Assembly: GCA_902792905.1 (NCBI GenBank)
Contig: CADBBH010000002.1
Coordinates: 62,001-126,000 of the forward strand
Origin: Oscillospiraceae bacterium
GTDB taxonomy: Bacteria; Bacillota; Clostridia; Oscillospirales; Acutalibacteraceae
Direction: 5' to 3'
DNA length: 64,000 nt
Each line of letters opens with the position of its first letter. Position 1 is the stretch's first letter. The position numbers and the translations under genes are program-made. Below the pieces are notes generated by a model that saw only the letters and a program-made list of their open reading frames with translations, ran no database searches and was not told the DNA's origin. Below are positions 50,356 to 60,098 of the stretch, piece after piece.

Positions 50356-50694
50356 ATGGATTGTTTATTCTGTAAAATTGCGGCGGGAGAAATTCCTTCG
50401 ACCAAGGTTTATGAAGATGACACGGTGCTTGCATTCAACGATATCAATCCCGAAGCACCCGTGCATATTCTTCTTATTCCGAAGCAACACATTGCTTCTA
50501 TGGCGGAAATCAACGAAGAGAATTCCGCGGTCGTGGCCCATATCTTTGAAGTTGCTGCAAAAATTGCGGCCGAAAAAGGCTTTGCCGACGGCTTCAGAGT
50601 AGTTTCCAACTGCGGCGACAGTGCCGGTCAGACCGTGAAACACCTTCATTTTCATCTGATGGCAGGCAGAGATTTCGGTTGGCCCGCAGGCTGA
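50356..50694 (+). CDS. HIT-family nucleotide hydrolase
   Basis: This 112-residue protein has the histidine triad HLHFHLMAG at the C terminus and the conserved start DCLFCKIAAGEIPSTKVYEDD. HinT-type proteins hydrolyse adenosine phosphoramidates and acyl-AMP species. Adjacency to alaS is suggestive, because HinT can remove aminoacyl-AMP made by synthetases. It begins 11 bases after alaS with a GGAGAG site. Confidence 0.95.
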   Translation: MDCLFCKIAAGEIPSTKVYEDDTVLAFNDINPEAPVHILLIPKQHIASMAEINEENSAVVAHIFEVAAKIAAEKGFADGFRVVSNCGDSAGQTVKHLHFHLMAGRDFGWPAG

Positions 50695-50710
50695 TAAAGG
50701 AGAATGAAAT

Positions 50711-51256
50711 ATGAGTAATAATGAGTTCTATACTGTAGATATTGCCGGCGTCAAAAGGGATCTGCCGGTTTGCCCTCTGAATGAGCACATTTCCATAGCC
50801 GGTTTCGTTATGTTCGGCGATGTTGAACTGACCGTTCATGCGGCGAAGGAGCTTCTCGCGAGAGTACCCGAATTCGATTATATCCTGACTCCGGAGGCGA
50901 AGAGTATTCCTCTCGCCTATGAAATGAGCAGGCAGAGCAATAAGAAATACTTTGTCGCCCGCAAAAAGGACAAAGTTTATATGAAGAATCCCGTACGCGT
51001 CAAGGTTAAGTCGATTACCACAAACGGCGAGCAGACACTTATCCTCGACAGCGCAGACGGCGAGCAGATCAGAGGCAAGAGAATAGTTATTGTTGACGAT
51101 GTGATTTCAACCGGCGAATCCCTCAGAGCCGTAGAGCAGCTGGCTGAAGCTTTCGACTGCAATGTCGTAGCAAAGACGGCGGTTCTTGCCGAGGGTGAAG
51201 CGTTTACAAGGAAGGATATCACTGTTCTCGGCGAGCTTCCTCTCATCAAAAACTGA
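50711..51256 (+). CDS. Adenine-phosphoribosyltransferase-like protein
   Basis: This 181-residue type I phosphoribosyltransferase has the PRPP loop RIVIVDDVISTGES near residue 125 and a PEAKSIPLAYEMS substrate-side loop. It resembles Apt or the purine-salvage paralogues often annotated as phosphoribosyltransferase family protein. The exact base is uncertain. It begins 16 bases after the HIT gene with AAAGGAG, and comEC follows 18 bases later. Confidence 0.88.
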   Translation: MSNNEFYTVDIAGVKRDLPVCPLNEHISIAGFVMFGDVELTVHAAKELLARVPEFDYILTPEAKSIPLAYEMSRQSNKKYFVARKKDKVYMKNPVRVKVKSITTNGEQTLILDSADGEQIRGKRIVIVDDVISTGESLRAVEQLAEAFDCNVVAKTAVLAEGEAFTRKDITVLGELPLIKN

Positions 51257-51274
51257 CTTATCCGGAGGGATGGT

Positions 51275-53479
51275 ATGTCACGGCCGTTTGCCGTAATCGG
51301 AATTACGGTTTTCGCGGTTCTTATGATACTCGGCAGCGCTTCGGAGCCCGTAGTCTTAGCGGTATTTGCCGTCTTCACTGCGGCGCTCCTTCTGAGCGTT
51401 CTGATAAAAAGCATACGCAGGCAGTCGGTGTTCCCGGTTGCCTTTGCGGGTGCTGCCGTGGCCTGCCTTCTGCTCATCTGTGTCAATGAATTCTATTATT
51501 ATCCTACACTGAAGCTTGCGGGCAGCTCCCACAGCGCAAAAATTCTGATTACCGATGAAATTGAGGCAAAATACGGCAATTACTATGCGCAGGGTACTGC
51601 TTCGGAAATAGACGGTGAAAGGGCGAATGTTAAACTGCGCCTTGTCTTCTCCTTTTCACCGGAGATTTCACCCTATGATACGATTGAAGGGGATTTTGCT
51701 TTTTATCAGCTCGGAGAAACTTCCGAAGATCTGCTTGTTTCATATAAATCTCAGGACAGATTTGTCGGCGCATATCCCGAAAGCGGGGAATTTGAGAATG
51801 CCGGCAGAAGCGGATTTCATCCCGGAATTTATGTGATTTACGTTCGTAACGCCGTAAAAAAAGTGATAATGAAACTGCTCCCAAATGATTACGGGGCGTT
51901 GTGTATAGCCCTGATGACCGGCGAGCGCACTCTGCTTTCCGGGGAGGCTTATGACAGCCTTCGCGATTGCTCAATCACCCATATAATCTGCGTATCCGGT
52001 CTGCATATTTCTATTTGGTGCGCAGCTATTTTATGGATTCTGAGGAAGATGCATCTGGGCAAAAAGCTCTCTTGCATGCTGACAATTCCCGCTCTGCTCG
52101 CGCTTATGGTGCTGACCGGTATGACCTATTCTGTGCTCCGTGCCGGGATAATGATGCTTATTTTTCTCGTATCGGAAATCATATCGCAGAGACGGGATTC
52201 TCTTAATTCGCTCGGTGCCGCATTGATTATTATATCCGTTTTGAATCCGTATTCGCCTCAGAGTCTGTCTCTGAAACTGTCGGCGCTGTCTACTCTCGGA
52301 ATTATCCTTTGCAGTATTTATGTAATGCCGAAGGTAACTGAATTCTATTCGACCCGCAATTCTTTGAAAATTACTGAAAAGCCCGTAAAACTGCTGGTTA
52401 TCACCGCGGCTGCCGCTGGGTTCACTCTGCCGGTGACGGTCACCGCTTTCGGCGGATACAGCTTTGCGGTATTTCCTGCCAATCTCATTATAGTTCCTGT
52501 TGCCGAGGTCTGTATGATCTGTTCAGCTTTCGGCACGGCAATCGGCCTGATTTCTCTTCATATACCCAATCTTTTTGCGTTTGTTTCGGGGCTCTGCGCA
52601 AAATTTATACTTAAGATTGCGCAGATTCTGTCTTCACTGAAAATACTGCGTCTTTCGGTCAGATATACAGATGCATGCCTTATTTTTGCGGGAATTTTTA
52701 TTTTTCTTGCCCTTGCCGCTTTTCTGACTTATACCGGCAGGAAGGTGTTTCCTCTCGCGGGTTACCTTGCGGCATTTATCTTTGTGATGTCATCCGTATT
52801 TTTCGCTTTTTCCGATTCACTTGATACTACTCTCACCGTGTTTGATACGGGAAACGGCAGCGCCGCGTATTTCAGGAGCGGTGATGACTGTATTCTGCTC
52901 GGATGCGGGGGCGATGCTTATGACGGCTCTTACAGAATTAAAAAGATGCTCAGAGATTTTTCGGATGAGACCGATGCAGTTATTCTGCCCGAAGACACTG
53001 CGGATTATAATTCTTATCTGCGTGATGTGAGTGAGCTCGTGCAGGGGAGCATAATATATAGCCCCGATCCCGGTTATGCTCTGAAACTCGCTTTTCCGGC
53101 GGATAAGATTGTTTCCGTTCCCGATAATTTTCAAATCGGCAGGATAAAGGCAACACTATATAAGGACGGCGCGGGTAATTCGGCGTATATGTTTGAATCG
53201 AAGGATATGAACCTGCTTTATATCTGTGAGCCCGGGATTGATTTTGCGTCTCTGCCGGGCGCGGCAAAGGATTGCGATGTAATGCTCTGCAGGGCCGGCT
53301 ATCCCGACGATATTGCGTTTAACGGCCTGAAGCTCGCTGTTGTCCAGGCGGAAGAAAGCAGAGGATATGCGGCGCAGGAAGAATTGACGGACAAAGGATT
53401 GAATGCTGCGGCAACTGCAGGATGCGGAGATATAGTGATAACCGCCGATGACCATAATATCAAGGCTGTGAGAAGGTGA
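51275..53479 (+). CDS. comEC: ComEC/Rec2-like DNA-uptake channel protein
   Basis: This 734-residue membrane protein has an N-terminal DUF4131-type domain, a competence domain with many helices (SITHIICVSGLHISIWCAAIL and VLRAGIMMLIFL are typical) and a C-terminal metallo-beta-lactamase-fold domain (about 515-734, beginning TLTVFDTGNGSAAYF). The C-terminal domain lacks the HxHxDH metal motif; the corresponding place reads VILPEDTADYNSYL. ComEC imports single-stranded DNA during transformation. The ATG follows CGGAGGG. It is encoded directly before holA. Confidence 0.93.
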   Translation: MSRPFAVIGITVFAVLMILGSASEPVVLAVFAVFTAALLLSVLIKSIRRQSVFPVAFAGAAVACLLLICVNEFYYYPTLKLAGSSHSAKILITDEIEAKYGNYYAQGTASEIDGERANVKLRLVFSFSPEISPYDTIEGDFAFYQLGETSEDLLVSYKSQDRFVGAYPESGEFENAGRSGFHPGIYVIYVRNAVKKVIMKLLPNDYGALCIALMTGERTLLSGEAYDSLRDCSITHIICVSGLHISIWCAAILWILRKMHLGKKLSCMLTIPALLALMVLTGMTYSVLRAGIMMLIFLVSEIISQRRDSLNSLGAALIIISVLNPYSPQSLSLKLSALSTLGIILCSIYVMPKVTEFYSTRNSLKITEKPVKLLVITAAAAGFTLPVTVTAFGGYSFAVFPANLIIVPVAEVCMICSAFGTAIGLISLHIPNLFAFVSGLCAKFILKIAQILSSLKILRLSVRYTDACLIFAGIFIFLALAAFLTYTGRKVFPLAGYLAAFIFVMSSVFFAFSDSLDTTLTVFDTGNGSAAYFRSGDDCILLGCGGDAYDGSYRIKKMLRDFSDETDAVILPEDTADYNSYLRDVSELVQGSIIYSPDPGYALKLAFPADKIVSVPDNFQIGRIKATLYKDGAGNSAYMFESKDMNLLYICEPGIDFASLPGAAKDCDVMLCRAGYPDDIAFNGLKLAVVQAEESRGYAAQEELTDKGLNAAATAGCGDIVITADDHNIKAVRR

Positions 53480-53482
53480 ATT

Positions 53483-54511
53483 ATGCCTGAAATAACCGAA
53501 AGTGAGCTTAAACTCAGAATAAAAGAAAACCCCGCAGGAGCCTATCTTATCTGCGGCGATGAGACATATCTTGTCAAGTTTTATACCGAGCAGTTAATCA
53601 AGGCAACGGTCGATGAGCCGTTTGCAGAATTCAATCTTCATACATTTGAATGTACGGATACCGATTTATCGGATATATATGATGCGTCACTCTCGATTCC
53701 GATGATGGCGCAGCGCAAATGCGTGGTAGTCAAAGATTATCCCGCAAAGGATGCTTCCGATAAAGACCTCGCCGCGCTTGAAGAACTTCTAAAGGAGAAT
53801 CCGCCGGATAATTGCCTGGTTTTCACTTATCCCACTCAGCCGCCCAAGGCAAATGAAATCAAGAAGATGCAGGCCGTTTTCAGCGCATACGGGTATGTTC
53901 TTAAAGCGAATAAACTGACTCAGACGGAGCTTGTGAAGGTCGTTGAAAAAGGCGCAAAAAAGCGCGGAAAAGCCTTTGATAAGGGGGTCGCGTCTTATCT
54001 TGTCGGAAATGTCGGCGACGACCTTAACCTGCTCGGCAATGAGCTCGAGAAGGTATGCGCGTATGCCGGAGAAATCATCAGGAAATCCGATGTTGATGCC
54101 GTATGTGTCAGGTCTCTTGAGGCAAATGCGGTATTTATGGTTATGGATCTCGCAAGAGGCAGCTTTGAAAAAGCATTTTTAACCCTCTCAAAGCTCTTTG
54201 AGCTTCGCGAGGATGAGTATATGATTCTCGGCGCCGTCATAGCGCAGTATGCCTTTATTTACAGGGCAAAGGCGGCTGCATCTGCAGGCAAAACTGCGGG
54301 CGATGTGATCGCCGCATACGACAGCTACAAGGGCAGGGAAAAGAGACTGAATACTGCGGCGCAGATGGCAAAAAACATGTCTTTTGCCCAGATAACGGCA
54401 TGTATGGAGATTCTCGCCGATGCCGATAATCAGATGAAGAGCACGCAGAATGACAAGCAGGCGCTTCTCGAGGAAACATTCGTTAAATTAGCGAGAGTGA
54501 AGAATTTATGA
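53483..54511 (+). CDS. holA: DNA polymerase III subunit delta
   Basis: This 342-residue clamp-loader subunit has the typical N terminus GAYLICGDETYLVKFYTEQL and C-terminal KSTQNDKQALLEETFVKL. It opens the sliding clamp with delta-prime and gamma/tau. It starts 3 bases after comEC (AGAAGGTGA site) and shares ATGA with rnmV. comEC-holA adjacency is common in bacteria. Confidence 0.93.
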   Translation: MPEITESELKLRIKENPAGAYLICGDETYLVKFYTEQLIKATVDEPFAEFNLHTFECTDTDLSDIYDASLSIPMMAQRKCVVVKDYPAKDASDKDLAALEELLKENPPDNCLVFTYPTQPPKANEIKKMQAVFSAYGYVLKANKLTQTELVKVVEKGAKKRGKAFDKGVASYLVGNVGDDLNLLGNELEKVCAYAGEIIRKSDVDAVCVRSLEANAVFMVMDLARGSFEKAFLTLSKLFELREDEYMILGAVIAQYAFIYRAKAAASAGKTAGDVIAAYDSYKGREKRLNTAAQMAKNMSFAQITACMEILADADNQMKSTQNDKQALLEETFVKLARVKNL

Positions 54512-55110
54512 TAAAGATAAAGCAAGCGGTGATAGTAGAGGGAAAATACGATAAAATCAAGCTTTCCTCCATTATTGACGCTCCGATAATCTGTACGGAC
54601 GGATTCGGGATTTTCAAGGATAAAGAGCTTCAGCGTATGATAAGAATTCTTGCTGAGAAGGATGGAATTCTCGTGCTGACGGACAGTGATTCCGCAGGAT
54701 TCAAAATAAGAAATTTCATCGGCTCGACTGTCGATAAAAAGTTTATAAAGCACGCTTATATTCCCGATATTATGGGGAAGGAAAAGAGAAAAACAGAGCC
54801 CTCTAAAGAGGGAAAACTCGGCGTTGAAGGAATGCCGGAAAGCGTTATAATGCAAGCGCTTGAGAGGGCAGGCGTACTCTGCGAAAAAGTTGACGAGCCC
54901 GCCAGAAAAATTACGAAGCAGGATTTATACGAGCTCGGATTCAGCGGTCGGGCGGACAGCGCCGAAAAACGCCGTCTCCTGCTCAGATACTATAATCTGC
55001 CTTCAAGGCTTACCGCAAATTCACTGGTTCAGGTGCTGAATTATATCACCACTTATGAAGAATTTACAGCCGATATTGAAAGAACGGAGGGATTCACATG
55101 CTCAGAATAG
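54508..55110 (+). CDS. rnmV: Ribonuclease M5
   Basis: This 200-residue protein matures 5S rRNA. The Toprim domain has [15 protein letters not shown] with the catalytic Glu, and [17 protein letters not shown] with the Asp pair. A C-terminal DUF4093-type part carries the [23 protein letters not shown] motif. Start and stop overlap holA (4 bases) and ispF (13 bases). RNase M5 is typical of low-GC Gram-positives. Confidence 0.95.
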   Translation: MIKIKQAVIVEGKYDKIKLSSIIDAPIICTDGFGIFKDKELQRMIRILAEKDGILVLTDSDSAGFKIRNFIGSTVDKKFIKHAYIPDIMGKEKRKTEPSKEGKLGVEGMPESVIMQALERAGVLCEKVDEPARKITKQDLYELGFSGRADSAEKRRLLLRYYNLPSRLTANSLVQVLNYITTYEEFTADIERTEGFTCSE

Positions 55111-55574
55111 GACAGGGATACGATGTTCACCGCCTTGCCGAAGGTAGAAAACTGATTATCGGCGGCGTTGAAATACCGTATGAAAAGGGACTGCTCGGTC
55201 ACTCCGACGCCGATGTTCTCCTTCATGCGGTTATGGATTCGCTTCTCGGTGCAGCTGCTCTCGGAGACATTGGCTGTCTGTTCCCGGATACGGATGAAAA
55301 ATATAAAGACTCCGACAGTCTCATTCTTCTTGCGGAGACTGTGAAATGCCTTGAGATTAATGGTTTCAGGGTTGTGAACATCGATTCAACCGTTGTTGCC
55401 CAGTCGCCTAAAATGAAGGGTTATATACCTGCAATGCGCGCTAATATCGCCCGCGTCTGCGGAATTGATATTACGTGCGTCAGCGTCAAGGCGACGACTG
55501 AGGAAAAACTCGGATTTACCGGCGAAGGTCTCGGGATTTCCGCTCAGGCAGTTTCTCTTATTGAATCGTTTTAA
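55098..55574 (+). CDS. ispF: 2-C-methyl-D-erythritol 2,4-cyclodiphosphate synthase
   Basis: This 158-residue trimeric zinc enzyme belongs to the MEP pathway. It starts [15 protein letters not shown] (Asp/His zinc ligands), with [25 protein letters not shown] and [24 protein letters not shown] precedes the ATG inside the 3' end of rnmV. With ispE at 18711 it shows that this organism makes isoprenoids through MEP. Confidence 0.97.
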   Translation: MLRIGQGYDVHRLAEGRKLIIGGVEIPYEKGLLGHSDADVLLHAVMDSLLGAAALGDIGCLFPDTDEKYKDSDSLILLAETVKCLEINGFRVVNIDSTVVAQSPKMKGYIPAMRANIARVCGIDITCVSVKATTEEKLGFTGEGLGISAQAVSLIESF

Positions 55575-55604
55575 TTAACTTTTTGTGAATTATTGCCTTT
55601 TGAT

Positions 55605-55633
55605 TTGCAAACCAGATCACTGTGTGATAATAT
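55605..55633 (+). promoter_or_regulatory. cdaA promoter
   Basis: TTGCAA (55605-55610), a 17-base spacer ending in TGA, and TAATAT (55628-55633) lie about 38 bases before the cdaA ATG. Confidence 0.65.
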
Positions 55634-55670
55634 AGTAAAAGATATAATTATAAATCGGAAGGAACCCGGT

Positions 55671-56573
55671 ATGTTGCTGAATATATTTACCGACTCAAGC
55701 TTTGTCGGTCAGTTCATAGAATTTATCGAAAAAGTAAAATCTCTGAAAATAGGTGTTATCGACATCCTCGATATCGCCCTTGTTGCGTTTGTTATTTATC
55801 ACGCGCTCAAGCTTGTCAGGGGTTCAAAGGCAATTCAGCTTCTCAAGGGCATACTTGTTTTGCTCTTCGCATACGGTATTGCTTATTTCTTCGGAATGGA
55901 GACCAGCACCTATTTCTTCCGCTATATTTTCTCGAATATCTTCATAATCCTAATTGTTATATTCCAGCAGGAAATCCGCCAGATGATAGAGCATCTCGGC
56001 AGAAGCAATGTGAAGTCGCTCAGAAGCATATTCGGCAATTCGATTTCCGATGACCGTCAGGCGCTGACCAACGCCGTTGTCGAAATATGCAAAGCTGTCC
56101 AGAGAATGAGTGACAGCAAAACGGGAGCGCTCATCGTTTTCGAAAAACAGACTCTTCCAAAGGAAGTTACCGATACGGGCGTTGAGATAAACGCCGATGT
56201 AACTCATGAGCTTATCGGCAATGTTTTCTTCCCCAATTCGCCGCTTCACGACGGTGCTGCACTTATACGGGACTCAAAGCTCTATAAAGCCGGCTGTGTG
56301 CTGCCGAATACCCGAAAAGACGATGTTTCAAGCGATCTCGGTACAAGGCACCGCGCCGCAATAGGCATGAGTGAGGAATCGGATGCTCTCGTTGTCGTCG
56401 TCTCCGAGGAGACGGGGCAGATTTCCGTTGCCACGAAGGGAAATCTTGAGAGAGATTTCAACGAAGCGACTCTTCGCGATGTCGTGCTCGACTATATGTC
56501 GGATGAGGATGAAGCGGTGCAGAACGGCAAGGGCTTTGTCTCAAAATTATTCAAAAAGGGTGGTAAGAAATGA
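55671..56573 (+). CDS. cdaA: Diadenylate cyclase CdaA
   Basis: The ATG at 55671 follows GGAAGGAACC; an upstream in-frame start would add 26 residues without conservation. The 300-residue protein has three membrane helices (about 28-47, 57-74, 84-100) and a DAC domain with the DGA motif SPLHDGAALI and the RHR motif LGTRHRAAIGMSEESDA. It makes cyclic di-AMP from two ATP. cdaR overlaps it by 4 bases, the usual cdaA-cdaR pair. glmM, often third, is not next to it. Confidence 0.96.
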   Translation: MLLNIFTDSSFVGQFIEFIEKVKSLKIGVIDILDIALVAFVIYHALKLVRGSKAIQLLKGILVLLFAYGIAYFFGMETSTYFFRYIFSNIFIILIVIFQQEIRQMIEHLGRSNVKSLRSIFGNSISDDRQALTNAVVEICKAVQRMSDSKTGALIVFEKQTLPKEVTDTGVEINADVTHELIGNVFFPNSPLHDGAALIRDSKLYKAGCVLPNTRKDDVSSDLGTRHRAAIGMSEESDALVVVVSEETGQISVATKGNLERDFNEATLRDVVLDYMSDEDEAVQNGKGFVSKLFKKGGKK

Positions 56574-57847
56574 AAAACGGAAATATCTTCACCCGGATTC
56601 TGAATAATAATAAATCACTCGCGGTTGCTTCTGTAATTATCGCGGCTGTAATTTGGGTTTTCATCTCGGTTGAAAAGAGCCCCGAAACAACAGCGGTGAT
56701 AAAGAATATTCCCATCGAAATAGGCAGTGAATCACTTGAAACACTCGGCCTTGAGAGCTACGGCGACAACGGCCTGAGCGCGAGCGTGACCGTGCGCGGC
56801 AGGAACTATATCATAGAAGATAAAAACATATCCTCTAAGATTGCCGTTTCCGCCGATACTAGCTCGGTTGTAAACCCCGGCAACTATACTCTGCGCCTTG
56901 ATGCGCGTTCGACCGACAGCAGAACGGATTTCGAAATCGTATCTGTTGAGCCCGCTACACTTTCGGTGTATTTTGATGTGCCTGTTACCGACCGCGAGTT
57001 TATAATTGAGCCGTTTATTCAGAGCGACGGCGCAATAATTGAACCCGGCTATGAAGCGGGCAGTGCCATTATTGATTCGGCATCCTCAAAAGTCAAGGTT
57101 TCGGGACCTGTCAGCGAGGTCAATAAAATCACTAAAATCATAGCGACTGTCAAGATAGACTCACCTCTCAACCGTAACGGAAGCTTCTCGACTGAATTTA
57201 CGCCCGTTACTTCCGACGGCAGCACACTGAATTATGTAACCTATAACCGCGATACCAAGGTCACGGTCAAGATACCCGTATATAAAATCGGAACTCTCAA
57301 CACGTCCGTTGATTATACCAACAGGCCTTCGCAGTATATTGAGAATCCTGATTTCAGGGTCGAAGTAACTCCATCGCGCGTGAAGGCCGGACTCAACAGC
57401 AATGTCGCCGACAGCGTCGATTCCCTTGCGGTCAAAACCATTGATTTTTCGGACCTCAAGCCCGGAGTGAACGAGTTTACGGTTACGGTGCAGGATGTCG
57501 AAAAGGCCAACAGCTGCCTGATTCTTGACGATGTGAGTGAGTTTACAATCAGAGTTACGGTTGACGGTATGGAACAGAGAAAACTCACCGTTCCCGCAGA
57601 TATCGGTTACAACAGCAGTAACGGCACGGTTGTTCCGGAGTCGGTTATTCCGGATTTTGATTCGGTTGAGGTTGTCGGCCCTGCATCTGTTGTGGAAAGC
57701 CTTACTTCCGATGATATTCACCTGGTAGCCGATTTAAGTAAGGTCAAGGAAGGGGAGACGGGCTTTATCACGGTGCCTGTCGTATGTGAAAACAACGATT
57801 CCTATTGGATTTACGGTGAATATACCGCAAATGCCGAGATAAAATAA
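56570..57847 (+). CDS. cdaR: YbbR-domain protein, CdaA regulator
   Basis: This 425-residue protein has an N-terminal membrane helix (about 17-31, ending VIWVFISVEKSPE) and a chain of YbbR beta domains outside the membrane. Typical stretches are ESLETLGLESYGDNGLSASVTVRG, VKVSGPVSEVNKI and VEVVGPASVVESL. CdaR binds and modulates CdaA. It shares ATGA with cdaA and is followed by a terminator. Confidence 0.93.
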   Translation: MKNGNIFTRILNNNKSLAVASVIIAAVIWVFISVEKSPETTAVIKNIPIEIGSESLETLGLESYGDNGLSASVTVRGRNYIIEDKNISSKIAVSADTSSVVNPGNYTLRLDARSTDSRTDFEIVSVEPATLSVYFDVPVTDREFIIEPFIQSDGAIIEPGYEAGSAIIDSASSKVKVSGPVSEVNKITKIIATVKIDSPLNRNGSFSTEFTPVTSDGSTLNYVTYNRDTKVTVKIPVYKIGTLNTSVDYTNRPSQYIENPDFRVEVTPSRVKAGLNSNVADSVDSLAVKTIDFSDLKPGVNEFTVTVQDVEKANSCLILDDVSEFTIRVTVDGMEQRKLTVPADIGYNSSNGTVVPESVIPDFDSVEVVGPASVVESLTSDDIHLVADLSKVKEGETGFITVPVVCENNDSYWIYGEYTANAEIK

Positions 57848-57864
57848 TTACAGTTTTTATGCAG

Positions 57865-57895
57865 CCCGCAGAGCTTTTGTTCTGCGGGTCTTATT
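57865..57895 (+). terminator. cdaR terminator
   Basis: Arms CCCGCAGA and TCTGCGGG with an 8-base loop are followed by TCTTATTATTTAT. The CCCGCAG core recalls the terminators at 12569 and 20059. Confidence 0.8.
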
Positions 57896-57930
57896 ATTTA
57901 TAAAAATTAAAAATTTATTTATAAAATATA

Positions 57931-57960
57931 TTGAATTAAACAGAGTGCTTATGTTATAAT
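57931..57960 (+). promoter_or_regulatory. Promoter of lipoprotein/two-component operon
   Basis: TTGAAT (57931-57936), an 18-base spacer and TATAAT (57955-57960) precede the lipoprotein ATG by 38 bases. Confidence 0.72.
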
Positions 57961-57998
57961 ACAATGAAACTACTATGGGATATTAGGAGGCGAATGAT

Positions 57999-59351
57999 AT
58001 GAAGAAACGCATAGCCGTTGCTGCAGCTCTGATTCTTGCGGTTTCTTTCATTCTGTCCTCCTGCAGCGCTCCGAATCTGATTGCCAGCGTTGATTCCCTG
58101 CTGACTCCTCCGCTCTACTATTCAGAATATGAAGGCCTGGTCAAGGCATTCAATTCATCGGTTGAGACCGGAGTGGTCCTCTGCAATCCCACTCAGGGAG
58201 ATCATCTCTCGGCCATCACCGTCAGCGATGTTGACGGAGACGGCGAGGAGGAGGGCATAGTTTTCTACCGTGATACTCTTCAGGAAAACGCGGCTCACTT
58301 CTCGGTTTTTAAATGCACCGATGATGTCTGGTCAAAAAAATGTGATTTCAAAGGATACGGCAACGAGGTCAGTTCTCTGACCCTGACCGATCTTGACGCC
58401 GACGGAACTGACGAGATAGTCACTATATGGACATACTCGGGTATTGACAGCGGCAGCGTTTTTTCGGTCTGTTCGGCAAAGGATTCTTCCCTCAACTATG
58501 AGGAGCTTCTTTATGAGAGCTGCGAAATCGCGAAGACGGTCGATCTCGACGGCAACGGAAGTGATGAGATATTCTATATTGCGAGCAGTAAGTCGGACAG
58601 CGGTATTATCAGGTCGGCCGAAGTTATCGGGATTGAAAACGGAAAAATATCCCGTAAGGGTACCGCTCCCGCCGATTCTCAGGTTATTTCTTATTCCTCG
58701 TTCAAGGCTGAGAAGAACGATGAACACTCGCCGATGAAAGTCTATGTCGATGCGCTCAAGAGCAACAATATGATGATAACCGAAGTTTTCTACTTTGACG
58801 AGGAATCGGGTAATCTGATAAATCCGTTTTATGATGAGGAAACGAGAGAGAATACACTTACTCTGCGCTATGAGCAGATACCCTGCGCCGATATCAATAA
58901 TGACGGTATGATTGAAATACCGGTCCAGACCGTCTATGAGAAACCCGAAGATGAGGGTGATGAAACGCTCTACATTACCGAATGGATTTATTTCGAAGGC
59001 AGCAATCCCGTGCTCAGCGTGAGCACATTCGTGAATCTTGAAGACGGTTACCTTGTGAACCTCGGCACTCTCGGCAACAGAAAACTTTATATCCGCAAGC
59101 ACAAGGGCGGAGACTGGGCAAGCTGGTCGGTTTATACCAAAAGCAGTACTTCGGTATTCGGCAACGTGCTCTTTACGATAATTAAAGTTCCCAGAACAAG
59201 ATGGGAAACAGATATGCTTGATTCGGGGCAGTATATCACGATTCTCAAGCAACTTGATTCCGTCGTGTGCGTCAACATCAACGAAAACGGACGGTTCGCA
59301 GGCCTCGATGAAGCGAAGATAAGAAAAATAGTCACAAGACTACCGTCATAA
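57999..59351 (+). CDS. Lipoprotein with FG-GAP/VCBS-like Asp-rich repeats
   Basis: This 450-residue protein has a lipoprotein signal peptide with lipobox LSS-Cys22. The mature part has at least four calcium-loop-like repeats: DVDGDGEEEGIVFY, DLDADGTDEIVTIW, DLDGNGSDEIFYI and DINNDGMIEIPVQ, as in FG-GAP/VCBS propeller proteins. It lies outside the membrane and starts an operon with a response regulator and a sensor kinase. An accessory sensing role for the kinase is an inference. TAGGAGGCGA precedes the ATG. Confidence 0.85.
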   Translation: MKKRIAVAAALILAVSFILSSCSAPNLIASVDSLLTPPLYYSEYEGLVKAFNSSVETGVVLCNPTQGDHLSAITVSDVDGDGEEEGIVFYRDTLQENAAHFSVFKCTDDVWSKKCDFKGYGNEVSSLTLTDLDADGTDEIVTIWTYSGIDSGSVFSVCSAKDSSLNYEELLYESCEIAKTVDLDGNGSDEIFYIASSKSDSGIIRSAEVIGIENGKISRKGTAPADSQVISYSSFKAEKNDEHSPMKVYVDALKSNNMMITEVFYFDEESGNLINPFYDEETRENTLTLRYEQIPCADINNDGMIEIPVQTVYEKPEDEGDETLYITEWIYFEGSNPVLSVSTFVNLEDGYLVNLGTLGNRKLYIRKHKGGDWASWSVYTKSSTSVFGNVLFTIIKVPRTRWETDMLDSGQYITILKQLDSVVCVNINENGRFAGLDEAKIRKIVTRLPS

Positions 59352-59364
59352 AAGGGTGAATGAA

Positions 59365-60063
59365 ATGAAAAGAGTTCTGATAGCAGAAGACGAAGCCGCC
59401 ATAAGAGCATTCGTCGTGATAAATCTCAAAAGGGCAGGTTACGATGTCATTGAAGCGCAGGACGGAGCCGAAGCTCTCGAAATGTATGATGCCTGCGGCG
59501 GCGATATAGATGTCGCAGTGCTCGATGTGATGATGCCGAATGTTGACGGCCTGACCGTCTGCAAGACTTTAAGGGCAAAGAGCAACAATATCGGTATCAT
59601 TATGCTTACCGCAAAGGCGCAGGAAGTTGATAAGGTTACGGGGCTCATGATGGGTGCCGATGATTATATGACCAAGCCTTTCTCTCCGACCGAGCTTGTG
59701 GCGAGGGTTGATGCTATTTACCGCAGAGTGGCTATCAGCCATACCGAAGCTGCGAAGCCGTCCGATGAAATAGAGCTCGGCGAATTCTCGCTGAATCTTC
59801 GCGCAAGGCTTCTCTCAAAGAACGGCGCGGTAATCGAACTTACCCAGGTCGAGTTCCAGCTCGTCGAGTATTTCTTCACTCATCCGGGCGAAGCGCTCAG
59901 CAGGACCGATATCCTCACCAGAGTCTGGGGGCCCGAGTATTTCGGCGAGGAAAAGATAGTTGATGTCAACATAAGAAGACTGCGCATGAAGATTGAGGAT
60001 GAGCCGTCCTCGCCGCGCCATCTGCTTACCATCTGGGGCGTCGGCTACAAATGGCAGGTGTAA
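59365..60063 (+). CDS. OmpR-family response regulator
   Basis: The ATG at 59365 lies 5 bases after AAGGGTGA and puts the conserved KRVLIAEDE at the N terminus; a GTG three codons upstream is less likely. The receiver domain has the acidic pair at 8-9, phosphoacceptor Asp54 in VAVLDVMMPN, Thr in MLTAKA and Lys in MTKPFSP. The C-terminal winged helix ends HLLTIWGVGYKWQ. It is followed by its kinase 35 bases downstream. The target genes are unknown. Confidence 0.95.
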   Translation: MKRVLIAEDEAAIRAFVVINLKRAGYDVIEAQDGAEALEMYDACGGDIDVAVLDVMMPNVDGLTVCKTLRAKSNNIGIIMLTAKAQEVDKVTGLMMGADDYMTKPFSPTELVARVDAIYRRVAISHTEAAKPSDEIELGEFSLNLRARLLSKNGAVIELTQVEFQLVEYFFTHPGEALSRTDILTRVWGPEYFGEEKIVDVNIRRLRMKIEDEPSSPRHLLTIWGVGYKWQV

Positions 60064-60098
60064 CGAAACAATAATCCGGGGGAAATGAGGTGAAGGCA

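Noticed and set aside
58332..59252. 306-codon minus-strand frame inside the FG-GAP lipoprotein gene
   Set aside because: The plus frame has signal peptide, lipobox and repeats; the antisense frame has none.
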